Positions 46,901 to 55,478 of a stretch of DNA of 64,000 nt are shown here, piece by piece. The notes beneath the pieces are model-generated. The model did not search any database and was not told the origin of the DNA. It saw only the letters and a program-made list of their open reading frames with translations. Within the stretch, counting starts at the first letter, position 1; each line of letters starts with the position of its first letter. This DNA is from XN24 sp964462675 (GTDB lineage Bacteria > Pseudomonadota > Gammaproteobacteria > Steroidobacterales > XN24): assembly GCA_964462675.1 (NCBI GenBank), contig CAYWYS010000003.1, forward strand, positions 1 through 64,000, in the 5' to 3' direction. A program made the translations under genes and the position numbers.

Positions 46901-48836
46901 CTTCCGCGAGCTTGGCTTGGACACGCAGAGCGAGCCGTTCACCGCGGTCGGCATCGGCGACATGAGCGGCGACGTGTTCGGCAACGGCATGCTGCTGACG
47001 CGCCACATGCGCCTGCAGGCGGCCTTCAACCACCAGCACATATTCCTCGACCCGGACCCGGACCCGGCGGCCAGCTTCGCGGAGCGCGAACGCCTGTTCG
47101 TGCTGCCGCGCTCGAGCTGGTCCGATTATGACCGCAGCCTGATCTCCGCCGGCGGCGGCATCTGGTCACGCGCCGACAAGCTGATCCAGCTGTCGCCCGA
47201 GGCGCGCACGATGCTCGGCGTCGAGCAGGCCGGCGTCACGCCCGACGAGCTCATCAAGGCCATCCTGCGGATGCGCGCGGACCTGCTGTGGAACGGCGGC
47301 ATCGGCACCTATGTCAAGGCAGCGACGGAGTCGCATGCCGAGGTCGGCGATCGCGCCAATGACGCCGTGCGTGTCAATGGCGCCGAGCTGGGCTGCCGCG
47401 TCGTCGGCGAGGGCGGCAACCTTGGCTTCACGCAGCTCGGCCGGATCGAGTACGCGCTGGCGGGCGGTCGCCTGAACACGGATTTCGTCGACAATTCCGC
47501 GGGGGTCGACTGTTCGGACCATGAGGTCAACATCAAGATCCTGATCAGTGTCGCCAATCGGCACCGCGCGCTGGCGCCGGCGCAACGCGAAGCGCTGCTG
47601 GTCGGCATGACCGACGAGGTCGCCGCGCTGGTGCTCCGCAACAATTACCTGCAGACCCAGGCCATCAGCATCGCGGAATCGACTGCCGCGGAACGGCTCA
47701 ATGAGCATGCCTGGTTCATTCGCCAGCTCGAGAAACGCGCCGGCCTGAACCGCGCGCTCGAGTTCCTGCCCGATGACGAGCAGATCGAGCTGCGGCGCAA
47801 GGCCGGCAAGGGCCTCTCGCGGCCGGAACTTTCACTGGTCATGAGCTACGCCAAGATGGCCCTGTATGCGGAAATGGTGCGCTCGACCGTGCCGGAAGAC
47901 GCCTACCTGTCCAAGGAGCTGCAACGCTACTTCCCCAGCCCGTTGCAGGAGCGTTACACGGAGTACCTGCGCGAACATCCGCTGGCGCGCGAGATCATCG
48001 CGACGATGACCACCAACAGCCTGGTCAACCGGATGGGATCGGTGTTTGCCTTCCGGATGCAGGACGAGACCGGGGCAGATGTTGCCGCCGTCGCGCGTGC
48101 CTTCACGATTGCACGCGAGGTGTTCGAGACGCGCGAGATCTGGGAGGCCATCGAAGGCCTGGACAACTCGGTCAGCGCCTCGGTCCAGTACTCGATGCTG
48201 CGCGCCACGCAGGCGCTGCTGAAGCAGGCGACCCGCTGGCTGCTGGATCGTCGCGACGAGCTCCCCGAAATCGCTGCCGCAGTAGCACGCCTCAACCCGG
48301 GGGCCATGGAGCTGATGGGCTGCCTCGCCGAAGTGCTGCACGGCGGAAGGCTGGAACGCTATGAAGGCGCGGCGCAGCTGTATGCCGACACCGGCGTGCC
48401 CACGCCGCTGGCGCGCAAGATGGCTGCGCTGGCGCCGATGCATGCGGCGCTCGACATCATTGCGCTGGCCGAAAACTGCAAAGTCGGCGTCCGCCACACC
48501 GCGGACGTATACTTCCGTGTAGGCAGCGAGCTGCAGCTGGACTGGATCGCCGACCAGGTGGATCGGCTGCGGGTCCACGGCATCTGGCAGGCCAAGGCGC
48601 GGGGCAGCCTGCGCGACAACCTCTACGGGCTGCACCGGGCGCTGTGCGCGAACATGGTCAACTGTGCCAGCGGCAACGAAGATCCCGGCCTCGTGGTCGA
48701 GCAGTGGATTGCGAGCCGCGCTGATCGGGTGGCGCACTTCCGGCAGACCCTGGAAGAGATGCAGAACGGCGGGCAGCTGGATTTTGCGACCACGTCGGTC
48801 GCGCTGCAGGAGATTCGCCGCCTGGTGCAGGACTAG
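43995..48836 (+). CDS. NAD-specific glutamate dehydrogenase, large type
   Basis: The 1613-residue protein belongs to the 180-kDa NAD-dependent glutamate dehydrogenases, which deaminate glutamate to 2-oxoglutarate. ACT-like regulatory domains fill the N-terminal part (e.g. VTDDMPFLVDSTSMVLNRHG). The catalytic domain holds RWSDRREDFRTEVLGLMKAQAVKN, VPVGAKGGFVPKRLP with the catalytic Lys, and GIGDMSGDVFGNGM. ATG 43995 has AGGAAG five bases upstream; a GTG at 43980 overlaps the pdhC stop and is less likely. Confidence 0.95.
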   Translation: MHPRTADARSRFLDRIAALAVESAPQQDLDVAAFIRQYYRNTALDDLKDREIENLAGAALSHLQLALQRSSGTPRIRVWNPVPRTDRWDSDHTIVQIVTDDMPFLVDSTSMVLNRHGSYIHLTVHPVLHVRRDDQGRLLEVPSPEQAGPDARLESFMHLEIDRETAPDVLQGIVAELDRVLGDVRAACRDWGAMRGRAREICAELEASPPPLDAEIVKESRELLEWMAEDHFTFLGYREYALVPGEEADTLRPIPGTALGILSRPPPAEAVGSTALAGQAIRRQARSKDLLIITKANSRATVHRNSYLDYVGVKVFDADGKVIGERRFLGLWTSAAYSRSPREVPLLRDKLRRVVASSGLRPESHGGKALVHILDTYPRDELFQSSLRELIRISTGIYSLQERQRTKLFVRRDAFRRFFSCLVFVPRDRYNTQVREKIQQVLLEGLRGVAIESAVEMSESSLARVHFIVRTPQGPVPHVNLAAIERRIADAVRTWADHLRDELVERFGEEDGLALYKEYAGLFPAAYLEDVTPREATFDIERLEALKGEPRRLRMSLYRSPGYPEDQVRFKLFHADAPLPLSEVLPMLENMGLRVIGERPYRVRLQNGADRAEIWIQDFEMSTADGQPINPSQVNQLFQESFEYTWIGRVENDGFNRLILKARLDWRQAALLRALCRYLLQTGLPFSQAYMEQVLADHALIARMLVELFEGRFDPDQPEKRRERTVLTVSQAIDHALDGVASLDADRMLNAFRALIMASLRTNYYQRDEHGMPRQYLSFKFDPGRIPDLPLPLPMFEIFVYSPRVEGVHLRGGLVARGGLRWSDRREDFRTEVLGLMKAQAVKNVVIVPVGAKGGFVPKRLPAGDRDTVMREVVACYKMFINGLLDVTDNLADGVVVPPRDVVRHDGDDSYLVVAADKGTATFSDLANSVAAEHGFWLGDAFASGGSMGYDHKKMGITARGGWEAVKRHFRELGLDTQSEPFTAVGIGDMSGDVFGNGMLLTRHMRLQAAFNHQHIFLDPDPDPAASFAERERLFVLPRSSWSDYDRSLISAGGGIWSRADKLIQLSPEARTMLGVEQAGVTPDELIKAILRMRADLLWNGGIGTYVKAATESHAEVGDRANDAVRVNGAELGCRVVGEGGNLGFTQLGRIEYALAGGRLNTDFVDNSAGVDCSDHEVNIKILISVANRHRALAPAQREALLVGMTDEVAALVLRNNYLQTQAISIAESTAAERLNEHAWFIRQLEKRAGLNRALEFLPDDEQIELRRKAGKGLSRPELSLVMSYAKMALYAEMVRSTVPEDAYLSKELQRYFPSPLQERYTEYLREHPLAREIIATMTTNSLVNRMGSVFAFRMQDETGADVAAVARAFTIAREVFETREIWEAIEGLDNSVSASVQYSMLRATQALLKQATRWLLDRRDELPEIAAAVARLNPGAMELMGCLAEVLHGGRLERYEGAAQLYADTGVPTPLARKMAALAPMHAALDIIALAENCKVGVRHTADVYFRVGSELQLDWIADQVDRLRVHGIWQAKARGSLRDNLYGLHRALCANMVNCASGNEDPGLVVEQWIASRADRVAHFRQTLEEMQNGGQLDFATTSVALQEIRRLVQD

Positions 48837-48868
48837 CCCCGGGGCCGAACCATACAAGGAAGAAAGAC

Positions 48869-49627
48869 ATGGCCACTGAACCGCTGATCGCGGTATTCAT
48901 CGATTTCGAGAACCTCGCGCTCGGCGTGCGCGACATGAAGGGCGACAACAAGTTTCGTGTCGAGCTCGTCATCAAGCGGCTGCTCGAGAAGGGCCGGCTG
49001 GTGTTCAAGCGGGCCTACTGCGACTGGAGCGGTTACCGCGATTACACGCGCGAGTTCCATGCCAACGGCATCGAGATGATCGATATCCCGCAGAGCCGCC
49101 ACAGCGGCAAGAACAGCGCCGACATCCACATGGTCACGGACGCGCTCGACCTGTGTTACGCGAAGCAGCACATCGATATCTTCGCGCTGTTGTCAGGCGA
49201 CAGCGATTTTTCGCCGCTGGTGTCCAAGCTGAAGGAGAACAACAAGCGCGTCATCGGCTGCGGCGTGAAGAGCTCGACCTCGGACCTGCTGATCCACGCC
49301 TGCGACGAGTTCATCTACTACGACGACCTGGCGCGCGTGGCAGCCAAGCCGAAGCGCACGCGCAGCAAGACCGAGCCGGCCGACAAGAAGACCGAAGCGA
49401 TGGACAAGCTGGTCGAGATCGTCCAGTCGCTCGATACTGACTATGACCAGCTGTGGGGCTCGATGGTCAAGCAGACCATCAAGCGGGTTCACCCCGGCTT
49501 CAGCGAGAGCTACTACGGCTACGCGAGCTTCTCCGACCTGCTGAAGGACGCCGAGTCGCGCGGACTGATCCGTCTCGAGTACGACGAGAAAAGAGGGAAC
49601 TACCTGGTGAGCGCCGCCGCGCGCTGA
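48869..49627 (+). CDS. NYN-domain RNase with C-terminal LOTUS domain
   Basis: The 252-residue protein has an N-terminal NYN (PIN-like) nuclease domain with acidic residues in FIDFENLALG, NSADIHMVTDAL and LLSGDSDFSPLVSKL, then a Lys/Arg-rich linker (about 160-175) and a C-terminal OST-HTH/LOTUS domain (about 180-250, QLWGSMVKQTIKRVHPGFSESYYGYASFSDLL). Such proteins bind and cut RNA, possibly structured or G-rich. Lies between the glutamate dehydrogenase and gpmA genes. Confidence 0.88.
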   Translation: MATEPLIAVFIDFENLALGVRDMKGDNKFRVELVIKRLLEKGRLVFKRAYCDWSGYRDYTREFHANGIEMIDIPQSRHSGKNSADIHMVTDALDLCYAKQHIDIFALLSGDSDFSPLVSKLKENNKRVIGCGVKSSTSDLLIHACDEFIYYDDLARVAAKPKRTRSKTEPADKKTEAMDKLVEIVQSLDTDYDQLWGSMVKQTIKRVHPGFSESYYGYASFSDLLKDAESRGLIRLEYDEKRGNYLVSAAAR

Positions 49628-49667
49628 GCCGCCGGCAACGCCTCTTCTTCCGCAAGGAGTCTGGACC

Positions 49668-50429
49668 ATGGGACACACGCTGATCCTGCTGCGCCACGGG
49701 CAGAGCGATTGGAACCTGAAGAACCTGTTCACCGGCTGGGTGGACGTGGACTTGACCGAGCAGGGCCGTGCCGAGGCGGCCGAGGCCGCCAGGCTGATCC
49801 AGGCCGAGGGCCTCGACTTCGACATGGCGTTCACCTCGACACTCAAGCGCGCGATCCGCACGCTGTGGATCGTCATGGACGGCATGGACCGGATGTGGGT
49901 GCCGGTCACGCGGGCCTGGGAGCTCAACGAGCGGCATTACGGCGCGCTGCAGGGCCTCGACAAGGCGGAGACCGTGCGCCGCCATGGCGAGGAACAAGTG
50001 CTGATCTGGCGGCGCAGCTACGACGTGCCGCCGCCCCCGCTGGCGGCCGACGATCCACGGCATCCACGCTTCGAGGCGCGCTATGCCCAGGTCGATCCCG
50101 CGCGCCTGCCGGCAGCGGAGTCGCTCAAGGACACGCTGGCGCGCGTCCGGCCCTACTGGGAGGCGCAGATCGCGCCGCAGATCCGCGCCGGGCGCAAGGT
50201 CATCATCGCGGCGCATGGCAACAGCCTCAGGGCGCTCGTGAAGATGCTCGACGGGGTCAGCGACGAGCAGATCCTCAAGGTCAATATCCCGACCGGAATT
50301 CCGCTGGTCTACGAGCTCGATGACGAGCTGCGCGCACTCGGCAGCCGCTACCTCGGCGATCCGGCGGCAGCCGCGCGCGCCGCCGAGGCCGTGGCCAACC
50401 AGGCCAGGCGGGGCGGTGCCGGGTCGTAG
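49668..50429 (+). CDS. gpmA: 2,3-bisphosphoglycerate-dependent phosphoglycerate mutase
   Basis: The 253-residue enzyme has LILLRHGQSDWNLKNLFTGWVDVDLTEQG with the phosphohistidine RHG, TSTLKRAIRT, ELNERHYGALQGLDKAET and IIAAHGNSLRALVKML. It interconverts 3- and 2-phosphoglycerate in glycolysis. The C-terminal GAGS and stop codon lie in an inverted repeat that runs across the assembly gap. Confidence 0.94.
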   Translation: MGHTLILLRHGQSDWNLKNLFTGWVDVDLTEQGRAEAAEAARLIQAEGLDFDMAFTSTLKRAIRTLWIVMDGMDRMWVPVTRAWELNERHYGALQGLDKAETVRRHGEEQVLIWRRSYDVPPPPLAADDPRHPRFEARYAQVDPARLPAAESLKDTLARVRPYWEAQIAPQIRAGRKVIIAAHGNSLRALVKMLDGVSDEQILKVNIPTGIPLVYELDDELRALGSRYLGDPAAAARAAEAVANQARRGGAGS

Positions 50430-50539
50430 TTTCGTAGTTATCGGGCATGCCCGATAACTACGAAACNNNNNNNNNNGCGTTTTTTTTTTTTTTTTTTTTT
50501 GCGCATCGCCCGAAAACTACGAAACTACGACCCGGCACC
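50416..50539. repeat. Long inverted repeat across the assembly gap
   Basis: The left side (GGTGCCGGGTCGTAGTTTCG, from 50416) is the reverse complement of the right side ending at about 50539. Within the left arm, 50429-50466 is itself a perfect 38-base palindrome beginning GTTTCGTAGTTATCGGGC. The gpmA and patatin stop codons both lie in the arms, so both proteins end GAGS. Such a structure probably caused the assembly break. Confidence 0.85.
50467..50500. other. Assembly gap with flanking poly-T
   Basis: Ten N (50467-50476) are followed by GCG and 21 consecutive T (50480-50500). The true gap length is unknown and the T-run may be an artefact. No frame crossing this region should be trusted. 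Confidence 0.95.
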
Positions 50540-51412
50540 AGTCCCCAAGGTCGCCGTGGCGCAGTCGCGCCCGAGCGCAATCAGTTCCTCGGCGCGATAG
50601 AACTCGTAAAACAGGCAGGCGTCGCGCGGCACGTCGATGACGATGTCCGGCGTGTAGGACGCGAGCTTCATCCGCGCAATCGAGTTCTGCATCAGGTCGA
50701 GCGACCCGGTCATCAGGTCGATCAGCCCGGGCAAATTCGGTCCCTCGTCACTTGGCGGCTGCACTTCATCGCCCGCGTCGAGCTGGGCCAGCTGCGCCGC
50801 CCGCGAGCGCGAGCTGCGCGAGTGCGCGTTCAGGTTCACAGCGATGATCATGTCGGCCGCCTGGTTCAGCGCGGGCGCGATCGGGATCGGGTTCAGCAAG
50901 CCCCCGTCGACGAGTACCCGGCCGAGGTAGACATGCGGCGTGAACACCATCGGGATTGCAATCGACGCGCGGATCGCGTCGAACAGGGGTCCCCTGTTGA
51001 GCCAGATTTCGCGCTGCTCTCTCAGGTCGGTCGCCACCGCGGTGAAGCCGATTGGCAGATCCTCGATGACATGATCGCCGACCAGTTCCTTGAGAACGCC
51101 CATCAGGCGATCGCCCTTGAACAGCCCGGTCCAGCCGAACGCGAGGTCGAGCAGGTTGAATATGTCGCGCTTCTCGAGCTTGCGCACCCACTCCGCGTAG
51201 GGCTCAAGCTGACCGGCCGCATAGATGCCGCCGACCAGCGCCCCCATCGAGCAACCCGAGATGTAGACGATCTTGTGGCCGAGCGACTCGATGTGCTGGA
51301 TGATGCCGATGTGCGCAAGCCCGCGTGCGCCGCCACTGCCGAGCACCAGCGCGATCCGCTTGCCCTTGCCGGCGACCTTGCCCTTGCCTGCGCTCGCCCC
51401 GGCCATGGTCAT
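50525..51412 (-). CDS. Patatin-like phospholipase
   Basis: The 295-residue protein has the oxyanion GSGGARG (25-31), the nucleophile elbow GCSMG (S55) and the catalytic DGG (D169), the Ser-Asp dyad of patatin-like lipid hydrolases (NTE/RssA type). It would release fatty acids. No signal peptide. Its ATG overlaps the stop of the upstream hydratase (ATGA), making it the last gene of the lipid operon. The 3' end is in the inverted repeat at the assembly gap. Confidence 0.9.
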   Translation of the reverse strand: MTMAGASAGKGKVAGKGKRIALVLGSGGARGLAHIGIIQHIESLGHKIVYISGCSMGALVGGIYAAGQLEPYAEWVRKLEKRDIFNLLDLAFGWTGLFKGDRLMGVLKELVGDHVIEDLPIGFTAVATDLREQREIWLNRGPLFDAIRASIAIPMVFTPHVYLGRVLVDGGLLNPIPIAPALNQAADMIIAVNLNAHSRSSRSRAAQLAQLDAGDEVQPPSDEGPNLPGLIDLMTGSLDLMQNSIARMKLASYTPDIVIDVPRDACLFYEFYRAEELIALGRDCATATLGTGAGS

Positions 51413-52209
51413 TCCCGCGCAGGCCCGAAGCGCGGCTGCTCGCCCGCCAGCCCGGCTCGGACCGCCTCCATCTGGTTCGGCCGCCCGAGAATCTTCATCT
51501 GCAGCTCCGCCTCGAGTGCCAGTGCCTCGGCCGAGTCACAGTCCCACGCGCGATTGAATAATCGCTTGGCGCCGCGCACCGCATCGGGCGAGTGGCCGGC
51601 GATCGTCTCGGCCAGCGCCAGCGCCGCGGCCATTGGGTCGTCGGCGAGTCGCGTGACCAGGCCCAGCGCCAGGGCCTCCTCGCCGGCCACGATGCGGCCG
51701 GTCCAGGTCAGCTCCAGCGCCAGGTCGCGCCGCATGAGACCGCGCAGCGTCTGGCTGCCCGACATGTCCGGGATCAGGCCCCAGCGAACTTCCATGACCG
51801 ACAGCCGCGCATCCGGCCGTGCGATCCTCAGGTCGGCGCCCAGCGCGACCTGCAGGCCCCCGCCGAAGACCTCGCCATGCAACGCAGCGATCACCGGCAC
51901 CGGGCACTCCCGCCATCCCCAGCCGACACGCTGGGCAAGGTTGGCGGCTTCGCCGTCGCGCCGCGACAACAGCTTGCGGATCACAGCCTCGCCGGCCGCA
52001 AAGGCCGCGAGGTCAATCCCGGCGCAGAAACTCTTGCCCTCACCGGCCAGCACGATCGCGCGCAGTTCGCGGTCCGCCGACAGCTCGCGGATGGCGCCAT
52101 CGATGGCATCGAACATCGCCGGATCCAGCGCATTGCGCTTCTCCGGCCGACTCAGGGTCACGAGGGCTACCTGCCCCCGGCGCTCGATCTGCACACGCCG
52201 TTCGCTCAT
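51409..52209 (-). CDS. Enoyl-CoA hydratase/isomerase family protein
   Basis: The 266-residue crotonase-fold protein has KSFCAGIDLAAF (oxyanion), ALHGEVFGGGLQVALGADLRIA and VMEVRWGLIPDMSGSQTLRGL. In the last segment the Glu of the canonical (G)LPE position is replaced (RWGLIPDMSG), a variant common in isomerase-like members, so simple hydration is not certain. It sits between the racemase and patatin genes. Confidence 0.85.
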   Translation of the reverse strand: MSERRVQIERRGQVALVTLSRPEKRNALDPAMFDAIDGAIRELSADRELRAIVLAGEGKSFCAGIDLAAFAAGEAVIRKLLSRRDGEAANLAQRVGWGWRECPVPVIAALHGEVFGGGLQVALGADLRIARPDARLSVMEVRWGLIPDMSGSQTLRGLMRRDLALELTWTGRIVAGEEALALGLVTRLADDPMAAALALAETIAGHSPDAVRGAKRLFNRAWDCDSAEALALEAELQMKILGRPNQMEAVRAGLAGEQPRFGPARE

Positions 52210-52212
52210 GGC

Positions 52213-53379
52213 TCACTCCTGGTCAATGGGGATCACGTCCGCGGCGGCCAGTGCGGCGAGGGCCGCAGCGTCGTAGCCTGCCTCCGTCAGCACCCGGCGG
52301 GTGTCCACGCCCGGCCGGCGCGGCGCAGCCGGCTGCCCCGGGACGCTGCGGCTGAAGCGTGGCGCCGGCGCGTTCTGGGTCAGGCCGTCGACCGTGATGA
52401 AGGTGCCGCGCGCCGCATTGTGCGGATGCTGCGGCGCCTCGGACAGGCCGAGCACCGGTGCGAAACATGCGTCGCTGCCCTCCAGCAAGGCGCACCACTC
52501 GTCGCGGCTGCGTGTTCGGAACAGCGCCGCAAGCTCGGCCTTCAGCTCGTCCCAGCGCGAGCGATCCATCCGGCCGAAGCGGAAACCGGCCGGCGCATAA
52601 CGCTCCCCGTCGAGGCCGAGCCTGTCGATGAATTCACTGTAGAACTCCGGCTCCAGCGGCGCCACGGCGACAAAGCGGCCGTCACGGGTTTCATAGGTGT
52701 CATAGAACGGCGCGGCGCCGCCAAGCAGGTTGGTGCCGGGCGCGTCCTCGAACAGGCCGAGCGCGCGAAAGCCGCAGAACATCGCCATCATCGACGCGGC
52801 GCCATCGAGCATCGCGGCGTCCACGACCTGGCCCTGGCCGGAACGCTCGCGTTCCAGCAGGGCGCAGACCATGCCGAAGGCGAGCAACAGTCCGCCGCCG
52901 CCGAAATCGCCGACGAGGTTCAGCGGCGGTACCGGCTTGCCGCCCTTGACGCCGATGCTGTGCAAGGCACCGGACAGCGCGATGTAGTTCAGGTCGTGGC
53001 CGGCCGCATGCGCCAGTGGGCCCTGCTGGCCCCAGCCGGTCATGCGGCCATAGACGAGCCGCGGATTGCGCTCGAGGCATGCATCGGGACCGAAGCCGAG
53101 GCGCTCGGCGACGCCCGGGCGGAACGCCTCGAACAGCGCATCGGCGCCCTCGACCAGCCGCAGCAGCGCTGCGCTGCCTTCCGGCTTGCGCAGATCGATA
53201 CCGACAGACGCGCGGCTGCGCGCCAGCGGGTCCGGCAAGGGCGTGCGCCACGGCGGCAGCGGCATACGCTCGATGCGCACGAGCTCGGCGCCCATGTCCG
53301 CCAGCATCATGCCGCAGTATGGCCCGGCGCCGAGCCCGGCAACCTCGATGATGCGCAGTCCTGCCAGCGGTCCCGGCAT
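52213..53379 (-). CDS. Alpha-methylacyl-CoA racemase (CaiB/BaiF family)
   Basis: The 388-residue protein matches AMACR-type racemases rather than formyl-CoA transferases: GHDLNYIALSGALHSIG with H128 and VGDFGGGGLLLAFG with D158 correspond to the catalytic His126/Asp156 of the mycobacterial enzyme. It inverts the 2-methyl centre of branched acyl-CoAs (pristanoyl or sterol side-chain type) so they can be oxidised. The ATG shares a base with the stop of the monooxygenase gene (TGATG). Confidence 0.9.
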   Translation of the reverse strand: MPGPLAGLRIIEVAGLGAGPYCGMMLADMGAELVRIERMPLPPWRTPLPDPLARSRASVGIDLRKPEGSAALLRLVEGADALFEAFRPGVAERLGFGPDACLERNPRLVYGRMTGWGQQGPLAHAAGHDLNYIALSGALHSIGVKGGKPVPPLNLVGDFGGGGLLLAFGMVCALLERERSGQGQVVDAAMLDGAASMMAMFCGFRALGLFEDAPGTNLLGGAAPFYDTYETRDGRFVAVAPLEPEFYSEFIDRLGLDGERYAPAGFRFGRMDRSRWDELKAELAALFRTRSRDEWCALLEGSDACFAPVLGLSEAPQHPHNAARGTFITVDGLTQNAPAPRFSRSVPGQPAAPRRPGVDTRRVLTEAGYDAAALAALAAADVIPIDQE

Positions 53380-54329
53380 CAGCCGCGCCCCGGCCCGGGC
53401 ACCCCGGCGGCGCAGGCCGCATCGAACTCATCACGCAAGCGCGCGCACAACGCGGCCGTGCAGGGCAGATCGCGGATGGCACCGACCCCCTGCCCCGCGG
53501 ACCAGATCGCCTTCCAGGCTTTCGCCTCGTCGCCGAGATCCTTGAGCTTGCCGCCGCCGAGGCCGCGCTTCAGCAGCTCGCCGATATCGAAGCCATTCGC
53601 CTCGAGGCTCTCCCTGAGGAAATTCGCCGGCACGCCCGAGACCGCGTCCGTGTAGACGATGTCGGCAGCGCTCGCGCGCAGCAGCATTTGCTTGTACGCA
53701 TCCGGTGCGAGGCTCTCGCGCGTCGCGATGAAGCGACTGCCGATCCAGGCGAGATCCGCGCCCATCATCATTGCCGCCGCGACCTGGCGCCCGTCGCTGA
53801 TCGCGCCGGCAAGCAGCAAGGTGCCGTCGAAGAACTGCCGGATCTCGCTGGTCAGCGCGAACGGGCTGGTCGGCCCGGCATGACCGCCGGCGCCGGCGCA
53901 GACCGCGATCAGCCCGTCGACGCCGGCCTCGGATGCCTTGTGGGCATGGCGCAGGCTGATGACGTCGTGGAACACGATGCCACCGTAGCCGTGCACCGCC
54001 TTGACGAGATCCGGCACGGCGCCGAGCGAGGTCACGATAAACGGCACGCGGTGGCGGACGCAGGCCTCGAGGTCCTGCTCGAGACGCGGATTCGAGCGGT
54101 GCACGATCAGGTTCACGCCCCAGGGCGCGTGACTGTCGTCGAGCGCGCCGCCAACCTCGTCGAGCCACTCGACGAACTCTGCCGTGCTGCGCCGGTTGAG
54201 TGCCGGAAACGCGGCCGGCACGCCGCTGCGGCAAGCCTCGATGACCAGCTCTGGGCCGGACACGAGGAACATCGGCGCCGCGACCGCCGGCACCGAGATC
54301 CTGCCGCGAAACGACTCAGGCAGTGCCAC
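53379..54329 (-). CDS. Nitronate monooxygenase (2-nitropropane dioxygenase) family
   Basis: The 316-residue TIM-barrel flavoprotein has VPAVAAPMFLVSGPELV, VNLIVHRSNPRL and GVDGLIAVCAGAGGHAG, the FMN-phosphate region and catalytic His neighbourhood of the NMO family. Members oxidise nitronates but many act as unknown flavin reductases. Its place between acyl-CoA dehydrogenase and AMACR suggests a lipid-linked job. It overlaps the acyl-CoA dehydrogenase end by 14 bases. Confidence 0.86.
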   Translation of the reverse strand: MALPESFRGRISVPAVAAPMFLVSGPELVIEACRSGVPAAFPALNRRSTAEFVEWLDEVGGALDDSHAPWGVNLIVHRSNPRLEQDLEACVRHRVPFIVTSLGAVPDLVKAVHGYGGIVFHDVISLRHAHKASEAGVDGLIAVCAGAGGHAGPTSPFALTSEIRQFFDGTLLLAGAISDGRQVAAAMMMGADLAWIGSRFIATRESLAPDAYKQMLLRASAADIVYTDAVSGVPANFLRESLEANGFDIGELLKRGLGGGKLKDLGDEAKAWKAIWSAGQGVGAIRDLPCTAALCARLRDEFDAACAAGVPGPGRG

Positions 54330-55476
54330 GGCGCGGATCCAGGCCCATTGAGCGGGCGATGATTTCCTTCATTATCTCGCTGCTGCCGGCATAGATGCGC
54401 GACACCCGCGCATTCGCGTACAAGCGCGAGATCGGGTACTCGTCCATGTAGCCGGCACCGCCGTGCAGCTGCAGGCACTCGTCGGTCACCTGCCCCTCGA
54501 GCTCGCTCGCGAGCAGCTTGGCCTCGGCCGCGACCTCGGCCGTCAGCTTGCCCTCGTTGTGGTCCATGACGCAGCGGTCGATGAAGCACTGCGCGGCGTC
54601 GATCCGGGTGCGCAGCTCAGCGAGCTTGAAGCGCGTGTTCTGGAACTCGGCGATCGCACGGCCGAAGGCGCGGCGCTCGCGCACGTAATCAAGCGTCAGG
54701 CGCAGCGCGGCCTCGGCCGCGGCGACGCAGCCGCAGGCCACGATCAGGCGCTCCTCGGCCAGGAACTGCATCAGGTAGTAGAAGCCCTTGCGCGGATCGC
54801 CGAGCACGTTGGCCTTCGGCACCTTGACGTTGTCGAAGAACAGTTCGGCCGTGTCCTGCGCCTTCAGGCCGAGTTTTTTCAGGTTGCGTCCGCGACTGAA
54901 ACCCTCCATGCCGCGCTCGACGAGGAACAGGCCGATGCCGTGCGGATGGTCGGGCACGGTGCGTGCCGCAACGATGAACAGGTCGCCGTTGATGCCGTTC
55001 GAAATGTAGATCTTCGAGCCGTTCAGCACCCAGTTTTCGCCCTGCTCCACGGCATGCGTGCGGATGCCGGCGACGTCGCTGCCGGCACCCGGCTCGGTCA
55101 TCGCTATGCCGAGGATCGTTTCGCCGCTGATGCAGCCCGGCAGCAAGCGCGCCTTCTGCTCGTCATTGCCGAGCTGGCCGATGTACGGGGCGCAGAGCCG
55201 ACTATGCAGCGACAGACCGAAGCCGGCGTCGCCGTGAAATGCATTTTCCTCGATCAGGATCTGCTCGAAGCGGAAGTCCTTGACCCCGAGACCGCCGAAC
55301 GCCTCGTCGGCCCACATCAGGCAATAGCCCTGGTCGCCCGCCTTGCGGAACAGCTCGCGGTCGACGATGCCCGCTTCCAGCCAATGTTCCAGGTTCGGCG
55401 TGACCTCGGTCTGCAGGAACTTCACGACGGAGTCGCGGAAGATGTCGTGCTCTTCCTCGAATATGTTTCTGTGCAT
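54316..55476 (-). CDS. Acyl-CoA dehydrogenase
   Basis: The 386-residue flavoenzyme has AMTEPGAGSDVAGIRTHA, VLNGSKIYISNG, ERRAFGRAIAEFQNTRFKLA, QLHGGAGYMDEYPISRLYANARV and YAGSSEIMKEIIARSMG, the ordered blocks of acyl-CoA dehydrogenases. It introduces the alpha-beta double bond of acyl-CoA and passes electrons to ETF. ATG 55476 begins the conserved MHRNIFEEEHDIFRDSV start, two bases after the stop of the upstream hydratase gene. Confidence 0.95.
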   Translation of the reverse strand: MHRNIFEEEHDIFRDSVVKFLQTEVTPNLEHWLEAGIVDRELFRKAGDQGYCLMWADEAFGGLGVKDFRFEQILIEENAFHGDAGFGLSLHSRLCAPYIGQLGNDEQKARLLPGCISGETILGIAMTEPGAGSDVAGIRTHAVEQGENWVLNGSKIYISNGINGDLFIVAARTVPDHPHGIGLFLVERGMEGFSRGRNLKKLGLKAQDTAELFFDNVKVPKANVLGDPRKGFYYLMQFLAEERLIVACGCVAAAEAALRLTLDYVRERRAFGRAIAEFQNTRFKLAELRTRIDAAQCFIDRCVMDHNEGKLTAEVAAEAKLLASELEGQVTDECLQLHGGAGYMDEYPISRLYANARVSRIYAGSSEIMKEIIARSMGLDPRRGTA

Positions 55477-55478
55477 GC

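Noticed and set aside
50447..52276. 609-residue plus-strand frame through the N gap
   Set aside because: Reads through N and poly-T (giving X and poly-Phe) and is antisense to the patatin and hydratase genes.
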